Part shown: positions 11,880-23,743 of the stretch, piece after piece
Position numbering within the stretch: the first letter of the stretch is position 1
Layout: the number at the start of each line of letters is the position of its first letter
Position numbers and translations under genes: made by a program
The notes under the pieces: generated by a model
The model's database searches: none
The model's input: the letters and a program-made list of their open reading frames with translations, nothing else
What the model was told of the DNA's origin: nothing
NCBI GenBank assembly: GCA_940337035.1
Contig: CALNHX010005213.1
Location: 47,397-111,396, forward strand
Source of the DNA: Agriotes lineatus
Taxonomy: Eukaryota; Arthropoda; Insecta; Coleoptera; Elateridae
Reading direction: 5' to 3'
Length of the DNA: 64,000 nt

Positions 11880-12450
11880 CAGTTCTATCATTTCAAAACT
11901 AGCCACCCTCGATCCAAAATGAATTCGATTCACAGAAAAAAACTTCAGGGAGAAGTTTAAAACCGATAGGTTTTATCCTTTATAAAATTCCGGACAATTT
12001 CTAATAAAGTGTTTAAGCACGTAGCCCACTATTGAATTTAAATTTGCTCGAGTATTTCAGTGGTTCAAAAAAATTTAAAAATAAGAATTGGACTAGAATG
12101 AATATAGAAGGAATTCAATTTTTTAAATGCACTAATAATCAAATCATGCCGAAGCGCAAGGCATATTGGACGACTGATATCGCACATCTTCTGCGACCAC
12201 GGTCGTCCGATACGAGATTGAGTTCGGCATTTGCCAATCTGCGATACGCGACCCGGACAGACAAGTCTATTAGATAAAGGATTCTATTTATTTCGCATTG
12301 AGTGCAGAGGCTAAAACTCAAATTTCTTTGATTGTTACACACAACTGTCACATGACTGATACGAGGCATGCCTTTTATGTATTGTTGTTTACATATTTAC
12401 GGCCAATTTCGAATATAGAACCGTACAGCGCTCGAATCTCTCTAAATCTA
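11880..12450. other. Unassigned interval
   Basis: No supported gene. Short overlapping open frames on both strands near 12032-12369 look like chance. Confidence 0.4.
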
Positions 12451-13783
12451 GAGTCCCTGTATATAGTTATATAAGAGTCGGGCAAACATAAATGTCAGCG
12501 GCCATTAGTGTTCCAAAAATAAATGATAGCGTTCAAGGCCGGAGTTGTTTTCCTTAGTATGTCACTTTTATGAATTTAATTACTTGTCAGTTTGACATTG
12601 TCAATAAATGGTAAATGTAAAGCATTTACGAAAACTGCGCTGGTAGGTATCTACCGTTTACCGATTGGTGGTCAGCTGATTTTGCGGTATATGGATCGGA
12701 TTGAGTAATTTACGAGCGCTTTTTTGGTGATGTAGTAACCATATAACCTCTAAAAACTTGTCTTGTCGTTGTCGAATTGGACAATAATTTCAATAATAAT
12801 TCAGGCGCTAAAGCGAAAAGCGTACAAAGCACCAGCCTCTACTCCGCTCGGTAAAGAGAGGTTGCGGATAATACAAATATAATAATTACTATATTACAAG
12901 AGAAGAGGACAAGTTCTATAATTTTAATTTCCATATTAAATAAACAATGATACAGCTGTATGAAAAGTAAAACATTCAAATAGTTACAGTTTTTTATATA
13001 ACGGTTTAACTTTCTTTAGTGCCTCGATTAATTCCTGTAATAGCTCATCTTTTACTATGAAACTGCACGTCGTTTATGGCAATTCTTTTACCCATGCTGA
13101 TTCTTACATCTTCTTTTGGAGGAATGTTTCCAATACATACGTGTGTTATATTCGGAGCTTTAGCAAAAATATCCTCAAAGAGCGAAAAACTAGCCAATTA
13201 CTTTTGGCTACGAATTTTCACGGTACCTATGCCGAAATGTGTCACTTCAGTGGATATTGGATCAGTTTGAATGCCGATTCTTGTATCGCAGTTTTTGAGC
13301 GCATCAATTTTTAACGAATAACGTAGAATGAGATTGGAATATTGAATTGGAACAGGCCCGGTCGGTGGTCTAATACGTGAAGTGGACGATGATTATTTAA
13401 ACTTACATTACAAACGTTGAAACTTACATTGTGAATAAATAAAGTAATGGAGCCTTTCCCATTGAATTTTATCAAAATGTACCTACTTCGCATATTCTGG
13501 AACCGTCGATCGGTGGTATTTCAGTTTGCGTTGCAGTTTTTGGGAGAGATTTTAAGATAAACCCTTGCTCTCAGCGATTTTTACACCCAAATACGCAACA
13601 ACCTGTCATCTTGCTTAATAGTTTGACAATCAAGTTTTTAACAGTACGTCATTTAATTGTCATTGTCATAGCCATCGTTCAAATTTTTATTTTAGATTGC
13701 TACTGCGCATGCTCAGTGGATCGTAGCCAATCAAAAATTGAACCGCGTTTGCCCGACTCTTATCTTACTATATACAGGGACTC
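12451..13783. mobile_element. 1.33-kb non-autonomous TIR element, TAGAGTCCCT family
   Basis: The termini are 37-bp inverted repeats: GAGTCCCTGTATATAG...GTCGGGCAAAC at 12451-12487 and its complement at 13747-13783, with two or three mismatches. TA dinucleotides flank both ends (12449-12450 and 13784-13785). The interior has only short unrelated open frames (for example 13057-13314), so no transposase is present. The tips match those of the separate element at 31740-32534, so the two belong to one family. It lies directly upstream of the mariner at 13881 and may have inserted into that element's 5' flank. Confidence 0.75.
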
Positions 13784-13880
13784 TATCTAAATCTAGAAGC
13801 TGAAAACAGTTGCAAGATATAGGATTAGTGAAATTGTTTAGTCACAGCGTCATTTCAAAGTTGTCAAGTCGCGTACGATA

Positions 13881-14930
13881 ATGAATTTCTCTAAGGAAAA
13901 TGTTAGTGCAATAATTTTCTACAACTTTCGAAGAGGACTAACACGACTTCAATGTTTCGAGGAGCTGACTTCAGTGTTCAATGATGAGGCCCCATGTCTT
14001 AGAACCGTCGAACGCTGTTATTTAGAATTCCAGCGTGGACATACCAGCCTTAGTGACAAATCTCGTGAAGGACGTCCAAAAACCGCCTTTACTGAAGACA
14101 ACATCGTTGCTGTGAGACAACTAATCATCGAAGACCGTCTTGTGACATATCGTGAGATTGAAAAATCATTAGGCATTTCCGGGACAACAATCTAAAAGAT
14201 CCTGCACGAAGCGCTTGCTGTGAGAAAGCTGGTCTCCCGTTGGATCCCGCATTCGCTTTCTGACGATCACAAGGCGGCTCGTGTTAAATGGTGTAGGAAA
14301 ACTCTTCCACGATTCAACCGAGGAGAGTCAAATCACGTCTACGACATCATCATTGGTGATGAATCGTGGATTTATGTCTATGATCCTGATTCTAAACAGC
14401 AATCGACCGTCTGGGTCTTCCAAGATGAGCCAAAACCGACGAAAGGTGTTCGCTCCCGAAGCACTTCAAAGAAGATGGTAGCCATTTTCGTAGCGAAAAC
14501 AGGTCACGTTGCGACGAATGAACTAGACGATCGTAGGACGGTTAATGCAGAGTGGTATACCACAGTCTGTTTACCACAAGTTATCACCGAGCTTCGTAAA
14601 ACCAACCCAAAGCGACGCATCATCCTGCATCATGACAACGCAAGCTCACACACCGCTCGCCAAAGAATTGACTATCTGGAGCAGCAAAACGTAGAAATTC
14701 TGGACCACCCCCCTATAGTCCTGACTTAAGCCCTAACGGTTTTTTTTTACTTTTCCCAAAATTAAGAAAAATTTTCGTGGTCAACGGTTTCAGTCTAGTG
14801 AAGGAGCAGTCGAAGCTTTCAAGCGATTTTGAGTACCCCTACCTCGGAGTGGAATAAATGTTTCAAAAACTGGTTCGAGCGTATGGTAAAGTGCATAAAA
14901 TATCGTGATAAATACTTTGAAAAACAATAA
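13881..14930 (+). pseudogene. mariner-family transposase, inactivated
   Basis: The N-terminal paired helix-turn-helix region (codons 1-105) is followed by a catalytic domain with the first Asp in GDESWIY (about 14361) and the second in HHDNASSHTA (about 14632). Three lesions are visible. TAA at 14193-14195 is in frame between the two DNA-binding subdomains. A one-base loss at a C run near 14706 shifts the PPYSPDLSP block out of frame. The residue expected to be the third catalytic Asp, after SPN, is Gly. Another shift lies near 14830. The C-terminal W.......W..R..KCI...Y.EKQ tail ends at TAA 14928-14930. Mariner transposases excise and insert at TA by a DDD chemistry; this copy cannot. Confidence 0.9.
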
Positions 14931-16310
14931 AATGTATATAAGGTTTTAGCTGTTTATTTTTTTCTCAAACGACAAAACATAAGAGGCAAGCCGTATCAGC
15001 CAATGAAAGCCTTGCATTTTTTTAAAATCGACCAAACCTGAACTGATTTCTTGATAAGCGCCCGTGGGCTGCCTACCAAGCGACAAGCGCCCTAGGGATG
15101 ATTATCAACCCCGTGGATGGTGTCATAATTAGAAATAGAAATGCAAGAAACAATCAATTTGAGTTTTTTTGTATTATTAGCTCAATTTTCAATCGTAATT
15201 CGTATATCGGTTTTGTGTAATAATCTTCAAAATATAAATGCGGGCGGGACAGTTTTCATTGCACAGCACGCGACCCTTAGCGTATGCAAAATTATCGGTA
15301 AGTATGTCTCGCCCTTGTTATATTACTATTGATAAGTCAGCGGTTAGACTTTTCTTTAACAGAACACATCCTGTGTTTGTTCTACATCGTTTTCGTTTTT
15401 CTTTCTCGTGTTGTTAGCATCACACTAATATTACCAGGTTAAGACAATGCAAAGAAAAACTTGGTAGGCGGGTGTAGATTTACAACACATAGTACTCGTG
15501 TCAGGGGCGTAACAACCAGAATTAGGGCTGTGTGCAAACATCGAAATAGGCCCCCAATTTTGAATAACTCATTTAGAAATCGTGCATAGCACAATAAAAT
15601 TTTGTGGTGTGTATTTTTTTATCAATTGCTAAAAATAATTCGCATAAAACAAATTTAATGTAAAAGTATAAAAATATGAAACAGCAACATACATCACAAA
15701 TGATTATTATAGCGAAAAATGAAGGTACAGCTTACAGAATCTAGATTTACTCTCAAGGTAGGCCATGAAAGACGCTGTGATCATATTTGATTTCACTGAA
15801 TTGGCAATATGAGAAAAGAAGTAATTGTAAAACATTTAAAGTTTGGTTATATTTTAAATGACAAGTAATCAGTAGCGGTGGGTAGAGGGACTTCGTTTGC
15901 GCAGTGACTAACGTCATATGACAGATTCTTTGTGTTTTAAAATGTGAAAATTGCTGTTGCTGTTGATTTTGTTAATTCGGTTATTTTGTTATTGCTAATG
16001 TTATTGTTGCTATTTTTGGGTGTTGTTAATTCTGTTTTGATATGCGCGATACGACAATGTTGAGTACGCCTCTGATTTATTGTGTCATTTAGCTTAAATA
16101 AGGTTAACAATTTAATGTCAATATGATAGATGTCGAAAATTACCAATACGTAACTTAGAACTTACTAGATTCTAACATTAGTTGCGATTTTCACCACGCT
16201 TCAATGTAGAATCTGTAAGCTGTACATAACAACGCAGGTAGATATATATTTGTTACATTGAAAACAATTTATTATTTGACTCTTGTAATCACTATTAATA
16301 GAATTTAAGA
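14931..16310. other. Unassigned interval with weak repeat ends
   Basis: CAGGGGCGTAA at 15502 and its approximate complement at 16064-16074 could be hAT-like tips. An inverted pair GTACAGCTTACAGAATCTA (about 15725) and TAGAATCTGTAAGCTGTAC (about 16206) also spans this stretch. Without a target duplication I cannot define an element. No gene is seen. Confidence 0.3.
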
Positions 16311-16316
16311 TTACTA

Positions 16317-16675
16317 GCTTGGTAAAAGGGTTTTTACTGGCGGACGGAACAATATAACTGGCGAGCCAGTCACCTTCTGGAGCCAGTAAAAACCGTTACC
16401 CTGCTTGTATTGTTGAATATTGTATTTGTTCCTCACTTGTAAATAATTACAAATTTACTATGTATTAACGATGTCTCACTGACCAGCAACTAAATTCATC
16501 AATATGAAACATACTATAAGGAAGACAACTCGAGCTTTGTACGTTATCATTTATCTATGAGCACGGGTGTAAAATTTTACTGGTTAGCCAGTTAAGAGAC
16601 ATTTTCAAGGTGAATACAGTGGCATCATAAATTGATGTTTACAAGTGAGGAACAAATAAAATACAACACAACAAC
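16317..16675. mobile_element. Foldback element
   Basis: Two nested inverted pairs occur. GGTAAAAGGGTTTTTACTGGC (about 16321) pairs with the complement around 16380-16400. The block containing TTTGTTCCTCACTTGTAAA (about 16426) pairs with TTTACAAGTGAGGAACAAAT at about 16637. The phrase AGCCAGT recurs on alternating strands between them. It abuts the C-terminal end of hAT-A and may be part of that element's subterminal region. Confidence 0.45.
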
Positions 16676-16689
16676 CTAATCAAAACTTT

Positions 16690-17041
16690 TCTTTTACGCT
16701 TTTGCTTAAGAAAACGTGAAAATTATATTTTCTAAATTGTCCTTTTTAGTATATCCACTTTCAGTTGAAAGTAATGCCAAAGCGGATAATCGTTCCTGGC
16801 CAATAGTAGACTGCACTTAATTTTGGATCAATTTTAATTTTGAAAAGGAAGCTTCTGCTGAAGCTACAGTTACAGAGATTGTTAAAAATATCTAGCGAGC
16901 AGTAATTATGTCTGAAAAACTACTAGCAGAAAAATAATTTTGGCTTAATATAAAATTCAAAAGTTCTTGGACTGTTGTAATATTTTTTATCGTCTTTACA
17001 GCACGTCTTAAATGAAGCTAACTGGCATGAAATTTTGTGGC
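16690..17041 (-). pseudogene. hAT-A transposase, C-terminal dimerisation domain
   Basis: Read on the minus strand, the stretch encodes a helix with VQELLNFIL, then the hAT signature VTVASAEASFSKLKL, then STIGQERLSALALLS. These are the conserved features of the hAT C-terminal dimerisation region, where the usual CERSFS motif is here AEASFS. Single-base shifts and stops break it. It is separated from the preceding part of the same protein (17697-18226) by the MITE at 17042-17696. It is the downstream-most recognisable part of the outer hAT. Confidence 0.75.
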
Positions 17042-17696
17042 CAGGGTGATTCTTGACTTATACGCATAATTGCGAGGAATGATAGTTCGTGATGTGTAGT
17101 GATGGGTAATTAAAAAAAGTGTAGTAAAAGTTGTTTATTAACGGTAATAACGAATTAATTATGTTGAGAGTGGTGAAATTGTAAAATATAAAATTATCGC
17201 ATTTACCTAGAATTGTATCTGTCATCTGAGAAAAAATATTAAGAGCTATATTTTATATTGTTTTAATTTTATATTATTTCAACTACAAGTAATTATTTCT
17301 ACAGCTATGTGTAATAGAATTATATGCTTAAACTACGGATAATGGTGTAGTTCTTCAACGCCAACTAGATTAAAAGCACATTTTCTCGAATGAGCTACAA
17401 CGGATTTTTTTCTGTAAACTTATGGCACATATGTTAATACCATGTCCATGAGTTCTGCGTTGGTGAAGTTAGCTGCCATAACTTGTTTACGAATAAAAGA
17501 AGCTCCAAATTGACAACTCGTTACGGAGCGTGACAGATACAGTACAAGGTAAATGCGATACTTTTATATTTTACTAGTTCACCACTCTGAACATAATTAA
17601 TTCGTTATTTCCGTTAATAAACAACTTATACTACACTGTTTTTAATTACCCATCACTACACATCGCAATTATGCGTATAAGTCAAGAATCATCCTG
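17042..17696. mobile_element. 0.65-kb foldback MITE inserted in hAT-A
   Basis: Arms of about 170-180 bp at 17042-17222 and about 17525-17696 are inverted copies. They share CAGG.TGATTCTTGACTTAT at the tips, CGCATAATTGCGA, GTGTAGTGATGGGTAATTA and TTGTTTATTAACGG further in. The right tip falls inside the hAT-A reading frame and supplies its last four residues before a stop, so the element landed in a coding sequence. The interior is non-coding. Confidence 0.75.
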
Positions 17697-18226
17697 TATA
17701 ATGTTTTCTGAATATTTTTTATATAGTTTTATTCCTTTCGGGTATAATTCCTCGTCTCTATATTTTATTAAAAATTCTGGAAATTTGATCTGAAAGATTA
17801 TGTTTATTGCATTTAGTTTTTCTGTTCTTCGAGACATTTGGGGGATAAGTATATCCAAAGTTTTGTAGAAAACGGTTACTTTGTACCAATCTTCATTCGA
17901 TTCCAAGTGCTGGTGATTATGCTTTCCATCTTAAAACCGTTTCGGCCTACCTCTTTTCTTTTTTATATATTCTAGTGATGTACCCCGTCGCATTGATAAA
18001 TTAATGGCTTTTGTCTTTACCTCACCAATATTATTTCTCAACAACTTGAGACTCAAAAGTTTGAGTAAATAATTTGGCAATATTTTCTAGATGTTTAAAC
18101 TTTAAAGCAATTTTGAAACCGTATCTATTGTTTTGAGATTTTACTTTCTACAATAATTAGAAACGTCGTTTAAAAATTGTTCAAAAATTACTTTATTGAT
18201 TTAGTTTTCTGTGTTTCTGAATTGTC
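17697..18226 (-). pseudogene. hAT-A transposase, central segment
   Basis: The frame at 17682-17906 (minus) reads YKVTVFYKTLDILI.QM..R, a segment seen in ZMYM/KIAA-type hAT transposases between the catalytic core and the dimerisation domain. Upstream, in shifted frames, come KLFTQTFESQVVEK-like sequence and GRPKR. The segment begins inside the 105-bp duplication at 18122-18226 and continues, after removing the intervening insertions, from 26588 onward. It is frameshifted and interrupted, so non-functional. Confidence 0.65.
18122..18226. repeat. 105-bp target-site duplication, left copy
   Basis: Begins TATCTATTGTTTTGAG and ends TTTCTGAATTGTC. The right copy is at 26588-26692 and differs at three positions (a G/C and a GT/AA change). 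The LINE starts at the next base. Both copies translate, on the minus strand, as hAT-A coding sequence. Confidence 0.85.
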
Positions 18227-20440
18227 AATCAACAGCGATCACTACCTACTAACTGCATAAACACGTATAGGAAAGAATATCTAAGATTATTTAACCAAAG
18301 AAGACATGAAAGCGCAGATACAAAGGATCCCCATTACGGAAACCATAAAATACTACAAGTTGACAGATGAACAAACAGCAGACCTATATACCCAAAAATT
18401 GGAAGAAATGATTAATAGAAGAAGAACAGACGAAATGGACTTGGAGCAGAACAGACATAAAAAACGAGATCAAATTAAAAAAGCAGAAATGGAAACGGTA
18501 TTTGTCAGAGAGAACAAACGTGAGATATATAGAATACAAAGAACAACGAAACAAAGTGAAGGAACAAATAAAAATTGCAAAAGAGAAATCATGGGAAAAC
18601 TCCGGAAGGAAAATGGAGAACAAATACCACGCAAACCAGAAACTGTTCTATAAAATACTGAAAAATCTAAGAACTGAAAACCAAAAACAAAAACCCAGAC
18701 AAATAAAAAATAAGGAGGGAGAAATAATAACGGAGGAAGAAAAAATTATGCAAAACTGAAAACAATACTTCCAAGAGCTACTATGCGCAGGAGAGGAAGA
18801 GGATAGCATTAAGCACCAACCCGAACAAATACCACAATCTATAGAACCCAAAGAAGAAATAGAAGAACGAGAAGTAGTAAGTGCAATAAAGATGTTGAAA
18901 AAGGGTAAAGCAGCCGGGCATGATCAAATAGCACCAGAAATGCTCATAAACCTAGAAAGGAAAAGCTTAAAGATTCTTACAAAAATATGTAACAAAACAT
19001 GGGATCAGGGAGTAGCACCTAAAGATTGGGAACTGGGGATAATACTGCCAATACACAAGAAGGGAGACAAGAAAGACTGCAACAATTATAGAAGTGTAAC
19101 ACTCCTAAGCGTAGTATCCAAGGTATACGAAAGGATCCTAGAAAGAAGATTAAAGGAAGTGATCGAACCACAGCTGGAGGAAGAGCAAAGTGGATTTAGG
19201 AAAAAGAGGAGCATCCAAGATCATATTTTCACCATTAAACAGATTATAGAAAGAGCTAAAAGGTCAGGACCAAAAATCTATATGACTTTCATAGCTTTCG
19301 ACCGAGTATCACGAAATAAAGTAAGAGAAAGCCTGGAAAAAAGAAAAGTAAGCGAGAAGCTCAGAAGAGGTATAATGAGCTTGCATGCTGAAACCCGGAA
19401 CTATGTAAGAACGGAGAATTCACAATCGGACGAATTTCGAGTGGAGGAAGGACTGAAGCAAGGAGGTGTGCTAAGCCCGGTTTTGTTCAATATAGTTATG
19501 GACGACATTATAAAGGAAATAAAAATAAAGACCAGCAAAGTACATATAGGCTATATGAACTTACAACCGATAAGGATTGAACTATGTGCATTCGCCGATG
19601 ACCTAGTAGTACTAGCAAGAAACGAAAGTGAACTACGAACAAACCTTGAGATATGGAACAAAGCCTTCATTAAAAGAAATCTTAAAATAAATGAAAGCAA
19701 GACAAAAGTTATGATAATAGGAGAAGAAAACAAGAAAACAAACATAGTAATAAATAGAACAAAACTAGAACAAGTGGAAACATTCAAATATCTAGGGGTA
19801 CTGATAAATAATAATGGTAGTCAAGACGCGGAAATTACAGCAAGAGTGGAAAACGCATCCAAGGTGTTCCACATGCTCAAGCACTCATTCATAAAAAAAA
19901 GAGAAGTAACAAACAAAACTAATATAAGCGTGTTCAAATCCGTATTTGTCCCAATATTGACCATCGGATGTGATAACTGGACACTCACGGATAAAAACAA
20001 AAGTAAAATCCAGAGCACCGAAATAAAGTACTTATGAGCGATACTAGGAATCACAAGGTTGGATAGGATCAGGAACAATACCGTGAGACAGGAATTAGGA
20101 ACAGAACAGGTAATAGAGAGAATTGAAAAAAGCCAGCTGAGATGGTATGGACACATGGTGAGAATAGACAGAAAAAGACCAGTCAAGAAAATATGGGAAT
20201 CAAGAACTCAAGAAAAGAGGAGGAGAGGACGACCAATGAAAACATGGGATGATAACATCAAGCAAATCCTACAGAAAAAAGGGATAACAAAAGAAGAAGC
20301 CAAGATAGCAGCGCACAAGACAGAATGGAAGAAATTGGTGTACGGATAAAGATAAGAAGCAAATCAATTACAATGTTAAATTAGTAAATAATGAAATGTA
20401 ATTACCTTACACCTAAGGGTAAATAAGGTTCTGATTATAT
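18227..20440 (+). mobile_element. 5'-truncated RTE-type non-LTR retrotransposon
   Basis: The copy starts within the last motif of the apurinic-type endonuclease (SDHYLL at about 18234) and runs through the linker, reverse transcriptase and C-terminal LRWYGHM...KRRRGRP..TW segment to TAA 20347-20349. A short 3' UTR ends with TAAGGGTAAATAAGGTTCTG. Such C-termini and 3' ends are typical of RTE-like LINEs. It is bounded on the left by a 105-bp duplication whose second copy lies at 26588; a later foldback sits between the LINE end and that copy. Confidence 0.85.
18306..20349 (+). pseudogene. RTE reverse transcriptase ORF, inactivated
   Basis: The protein copies LINE RNA into DNA at the nicked target. 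Visible RT blocks are AAGHDQIAPEML, the LPIHKKGDKK.C.NYR.VTLLS palm entry, QSGFRKKRSI.D, LKQGGVLSP.LFN and the catalytic AFADDLVVLA (about 19588), which is intact. Motif A is damaged: FIAFDRVSR retains the Phe-Asp but appears to have lost about four residues including the first catalytic Asp. A frameshift lies near 18500 and in-frame TGA codons at 18757-18759 and 20035-20037. The enzyme is therefore dead. The remaining three segments share one frame, so the lesions are few. Confidence 0.85.
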
Positions 20441-21444
20441 ACAGTGTGTCCAAGATAAGGAGGGCCAGTATGGGGATCTCGGTAATGGTAAGAGATACAA
20501 ATTTTGTTAAATGGGAAGAAAGTTGCGCAATTAAAGGACTAAAAAAATTACGTCTAGAAATCCTTGATATGATTTTTCGTTTTTGAATTATCTCAAAAAA
20601 CCGAATTTTTGGATTCCTTTAAATTTTTTTCTGGGGTTAATATTAAAGTTAGAGCGAAACTGATTAAACTTCTTTACAGCAATTTTTAGTGGACTTAATG
20701 ACTACGTTATCAATTTTTTTATCCGACGTTTCGTCTTCGAGAAACCATCATCAACTTCATTTTTTTAAATACGCTCCTGGTTTTTTTATGCTAAATTGCA
20801 AAGCCCTTGTTACTCTGAATTCAACAATGTGCCACATATTATGGTTTAATTACGTTTCGAGCTTTTTTCTGATCATTATCAGAAATTTTTTTAGATACGT
20901 ACCTGTATTTCTCATAATTTTGTAAAAATAAGTTCATACAGTAAGTTAGGCCTTTTTACATGCCGTTAAAATATTAAAATGCACATGATAATGTCATAAT
21001 TCTGATACATTAATTTAATAAGCAACCAATAACTATTAACAATAAACAACAAATAAATGAACAAAAGATAGACAGAAAGAATGAGAAAACCAGCCTTGAA
21101 ACAATGTAATAGGTATTTAACGTGTTGAAATAGAAGAAGAACTTAGAAGATTGGTTCTGGAAGCCTTTCAAAGTATAACGCAAGTATTGCTGAATAATGT
21201 TTTAGATTCTACATAGGGCCGCGCCAAGCCAGTGTGCAATGTGTGCACCGCACACGGGCGGCCAAATTCAGGGGCGGCCAAAAAGGTTTAAAAATTATAT
21301 ACAAATTACAAGAAAAAAAATAAAAAATGTACAATTTTGTGTACTTTACAAATTTTAGAAGTTCAAAAATATATACCTATATAGGTGTAATTATCTACTC
21401 CTACTGCACAATGGCCATGGATTATGATTCATAACTCACGGTTT

Positions 21445-21575
21445 GCAGCCAATCATAAAATTCTATTTTCATTATTCAATAGTTTGCAAATTGCAACCAA
21501 TCAGAAAATTCTATTTTCATTATTCAATAGGTTGTAGCCAATCACAAAATTCATTCTTATTATTCAATGACTTTT
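21445..21575. repeat. Three-copy tandem repeat with CCAATC box
   Basis: GCAGCCAATCATAAAATTCT at 21445 is repeated in diverged form at 21493 and 21534 (periods 48 and 41 bp), each ending TTATTCAAT. They lie in the subterminal region of hAT-B, where transposase-binding repeats are common in this superfamily; that role is inference. Confidence 0.7.
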
Positions 21576-21656
21576 GAAGTTAACAGCTGTCACAAATGTC
21601 ATAATTCTGAAATATGAACACAAGGCTCCTATTGCATAGGAGTAGATAAAATATCG

Positions 21657-21773
21657 TATTATATTCGCGATTATGGACATTATTCACTCAGATGACTTGC
21701 GCCACGCGCCTTCGGCTTGTGGTGCAAATGTCATCTGCGTGAATAATGGCTGTCATAATCGCTCATATAATAA
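21657..21773. repeat. Hairpin with GCC-TTC-GGC apex
   Basis: Arms of about 57 bp pair from TATTATATTCGCGATTATGG to its complement at 21773, with a GCGCC-TTC-GGC apex near 21712. The wider flanks (TATCTACTCCTACTGCA near 21390 and TGCATAGGAGTAGATA near 21640) are themselves inverted. It resembles other short foldbacks in the window. Confidence 0.65.
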
Positions 21774-22195
21774 AATGTTTATTGTGTAAATGAACACCTG
21801 ATAATATGGTTACATGTATTATTGTTTATGTAAATTCTGGAAGTTAGTTTTTATTGCGTGGCGGCTAATTGTTAAACGAAGCCAACTTGAAGGAACGCTT
21901 TCCATGCATCTTTAAGCAATGATTACAAAAAAGCCGGATATTTATCAGAATAACAAAACGTGACTTTTCAGAAAACTGGCGGCTGGCGGCTTTTATTGAC
22001 TGTGAAACATATCGTATTTATGAAGTAGGTATTTATATTATTTTTGATCGGGGTGTCGACGATCTCTTTTGTCGGTAAGTACCTAATTGTTTTAAAGCTG
22101 ATTTTAAGAAATATAATATTATAAACGGGGCTGCGCGCGCTATTGCGCGGTCTATTCTATTCAATTTACCACCATTTTTAGGCTTATTACGTTGG

Positions 22196-23470
22196 GCCAT
22201 TCCAAGGGGGTTCAATGGGCTCCGCCCCTCTCCAAGGGGCCCTAGGTGGTCCGTCCCTCTCCAAGGGGGCCTTCGCGGCTCCAGGGGTTTCGCCCTTCTC
22301 TAAAGGAACCCTCGGGGCTCCAGGGGTTTCGTCCCTCTCTAAGGGGGCCTTCGGGGTTTCGAGGACTCCGCCCCTCTCCAAAGGGGCCCTTGGGACTCCG
22401 CTTCTCTTCAAGGGGGGCCTCGGGACTTCTCCCCTCTCCAAGGGGGCCCTTGGGACTCCGCCCCTCTCCAAGGAGGCCCCGGGACTTCGCCCTTCTCCAA
22501 GGGAGCCATCGGGGCTCCGCCCCTCTCCAAGGGGCCCTTGGGACTCCGCTTCTCTTCAAGGGGGCCCTCGGGACTTCGCCCCTTTCCAAGGGGGCCCTTG
22601 GGACTCCGCCCCTCTCCAAGGGGGCCCACGGGACTCGGCCCCTCTCCAAGGGGACGCTCGGGGCTTCGCCCCTCTCCAAGGGGGCCCTTGGCGTTCGGCA
22701 CCTCTCCAAGGGGGCCCCGGGATTTCGCCCTTCTCCAAGGGAGCCATCGGGGCTCCGCCCCTTTCCAAGGGGCCCTTGGGACTCCGCTTCTCTTCAAGGG
22801 GGCCTTCGGGACTTCGCCCCTCTCCAAGGGGGCCCTCGGGACTTCGCCCCTGTCCAAGGGGGCCCTTGTGACTCCGCCCCTCTCCAAGAAGGCCCTTGGC
22901 GTTCGGCACCTCTCCAAGGGGGCCCCGGGACTTCGCCCTTCTCCAAGGGAGCCATCGGGGCTCCGCCCCTCCCCAAGAGGCCCTTGGGACTCCGCTTCTC
23001 TTCAAGGGAGCCTTAGGGACTTCGCCCCTCTCCAAGGGGGCCCTCGGGACTTCGCCCCTCTCCAAGGGGGCCCTTGGGACTCCGCCCCTCTCCAAGGGGG
23101 CCCACGGGACTCGGCCCCTCTCCAAGGGGACGCTCGGGGCTTCGCCCCTCTCCAAGGGGGCCCTTGGCGCTCGGCACCTCTCCAAGGGGGCCCCGGGACT
23201 TCGCCCTTCTCCAAGGGAGCCATCGGGGCTCCGCCCTTCTCCAAGGGGCCCTTGGGACCCCGCTTCTCTTCAAGGGGGCCTTCGGGACTTTGCCCCTTTG
23301 CAAGAGGGCCCTCGGGACTTCGCCCCTCTCCAAGGGGGCCCTTGGGACTCCGCCCCTCTCCAAGGGGGCCCTTGACGCTCGGCACCTCTCCAAGGGGGCC
23401 CCCGGGACTTCGCCCTTTTCCAAGGGAGCCACCGGGGCTCCGCTCTTCTCCAGTGGGACACTCGGGGCTC
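22196..23470. repeat. GC-rich 30-bp minisatellite with higher-order structure
   Basis: About 42 tandem monomers of 30 bp, consensus close to CCCTCGGGACTTCGCCCCTC then TCCAAGGGGG. Each contains a short palindrome (CCCCT-ctcc-AAGGGG). Variant monomers recur in register: the GCCATCGGGG type occurs at 22505, 22743, 22951 and 23219, and as GCCACCGGGG near 23428, intervals of 238, 208, 268 and 209 bp. That is a higher-order unit of 7-9 monomers, five copies. Because 30 is a multiple of three, frames stay open on both strands for up to 322 codons (22538-23506); I do not regard these as genes. The tract is strikingly GC-rich against AT-rich surroundings. Confidence 0.9.
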
Positions 23471-23743
23471 CTCCCCGGTCGCGAAATCGAGGCGACGGTG
23501 AAATGAATGCAAACGCAAATGGGGGACATCGCGTCTGCAATTGTCGTGACACACACGTTTGGATCGTTCTCCTTTATTTATATGATATGATGGTTACATT
23601 AATGCTGTGGTAATATGGGTGCAATGAGCAATGATAATTATTTGGTCATTTAATTTTTGAATTGGCTGCAGAGAAGATCGAGTAGAGAAAATTAATTTTG
23701 TTAGTGATTGTGTTTTGAAGAAAGTTGAAGAAAAGTTATAAAT

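Noticed and set aside
13057..13314. Transposase for the 12451-13783 element
   Set aside because: Two overlapping 64-85 codon frames without DDE or helix-turn-helix signature.
15502..16074. hAT-like element with CAGGGGCGTAA ends
   Set aside because: Tips match only in part and the flanking 8 bp differ, so boundaries are not supported.
22187..23613. Several long open frames on both strands inside the GC-rich array
   Set aside because: They arise from the 30-bp (10-codon) period; frames overlap on opposite strands, have no start context and no non-repetitive domain.
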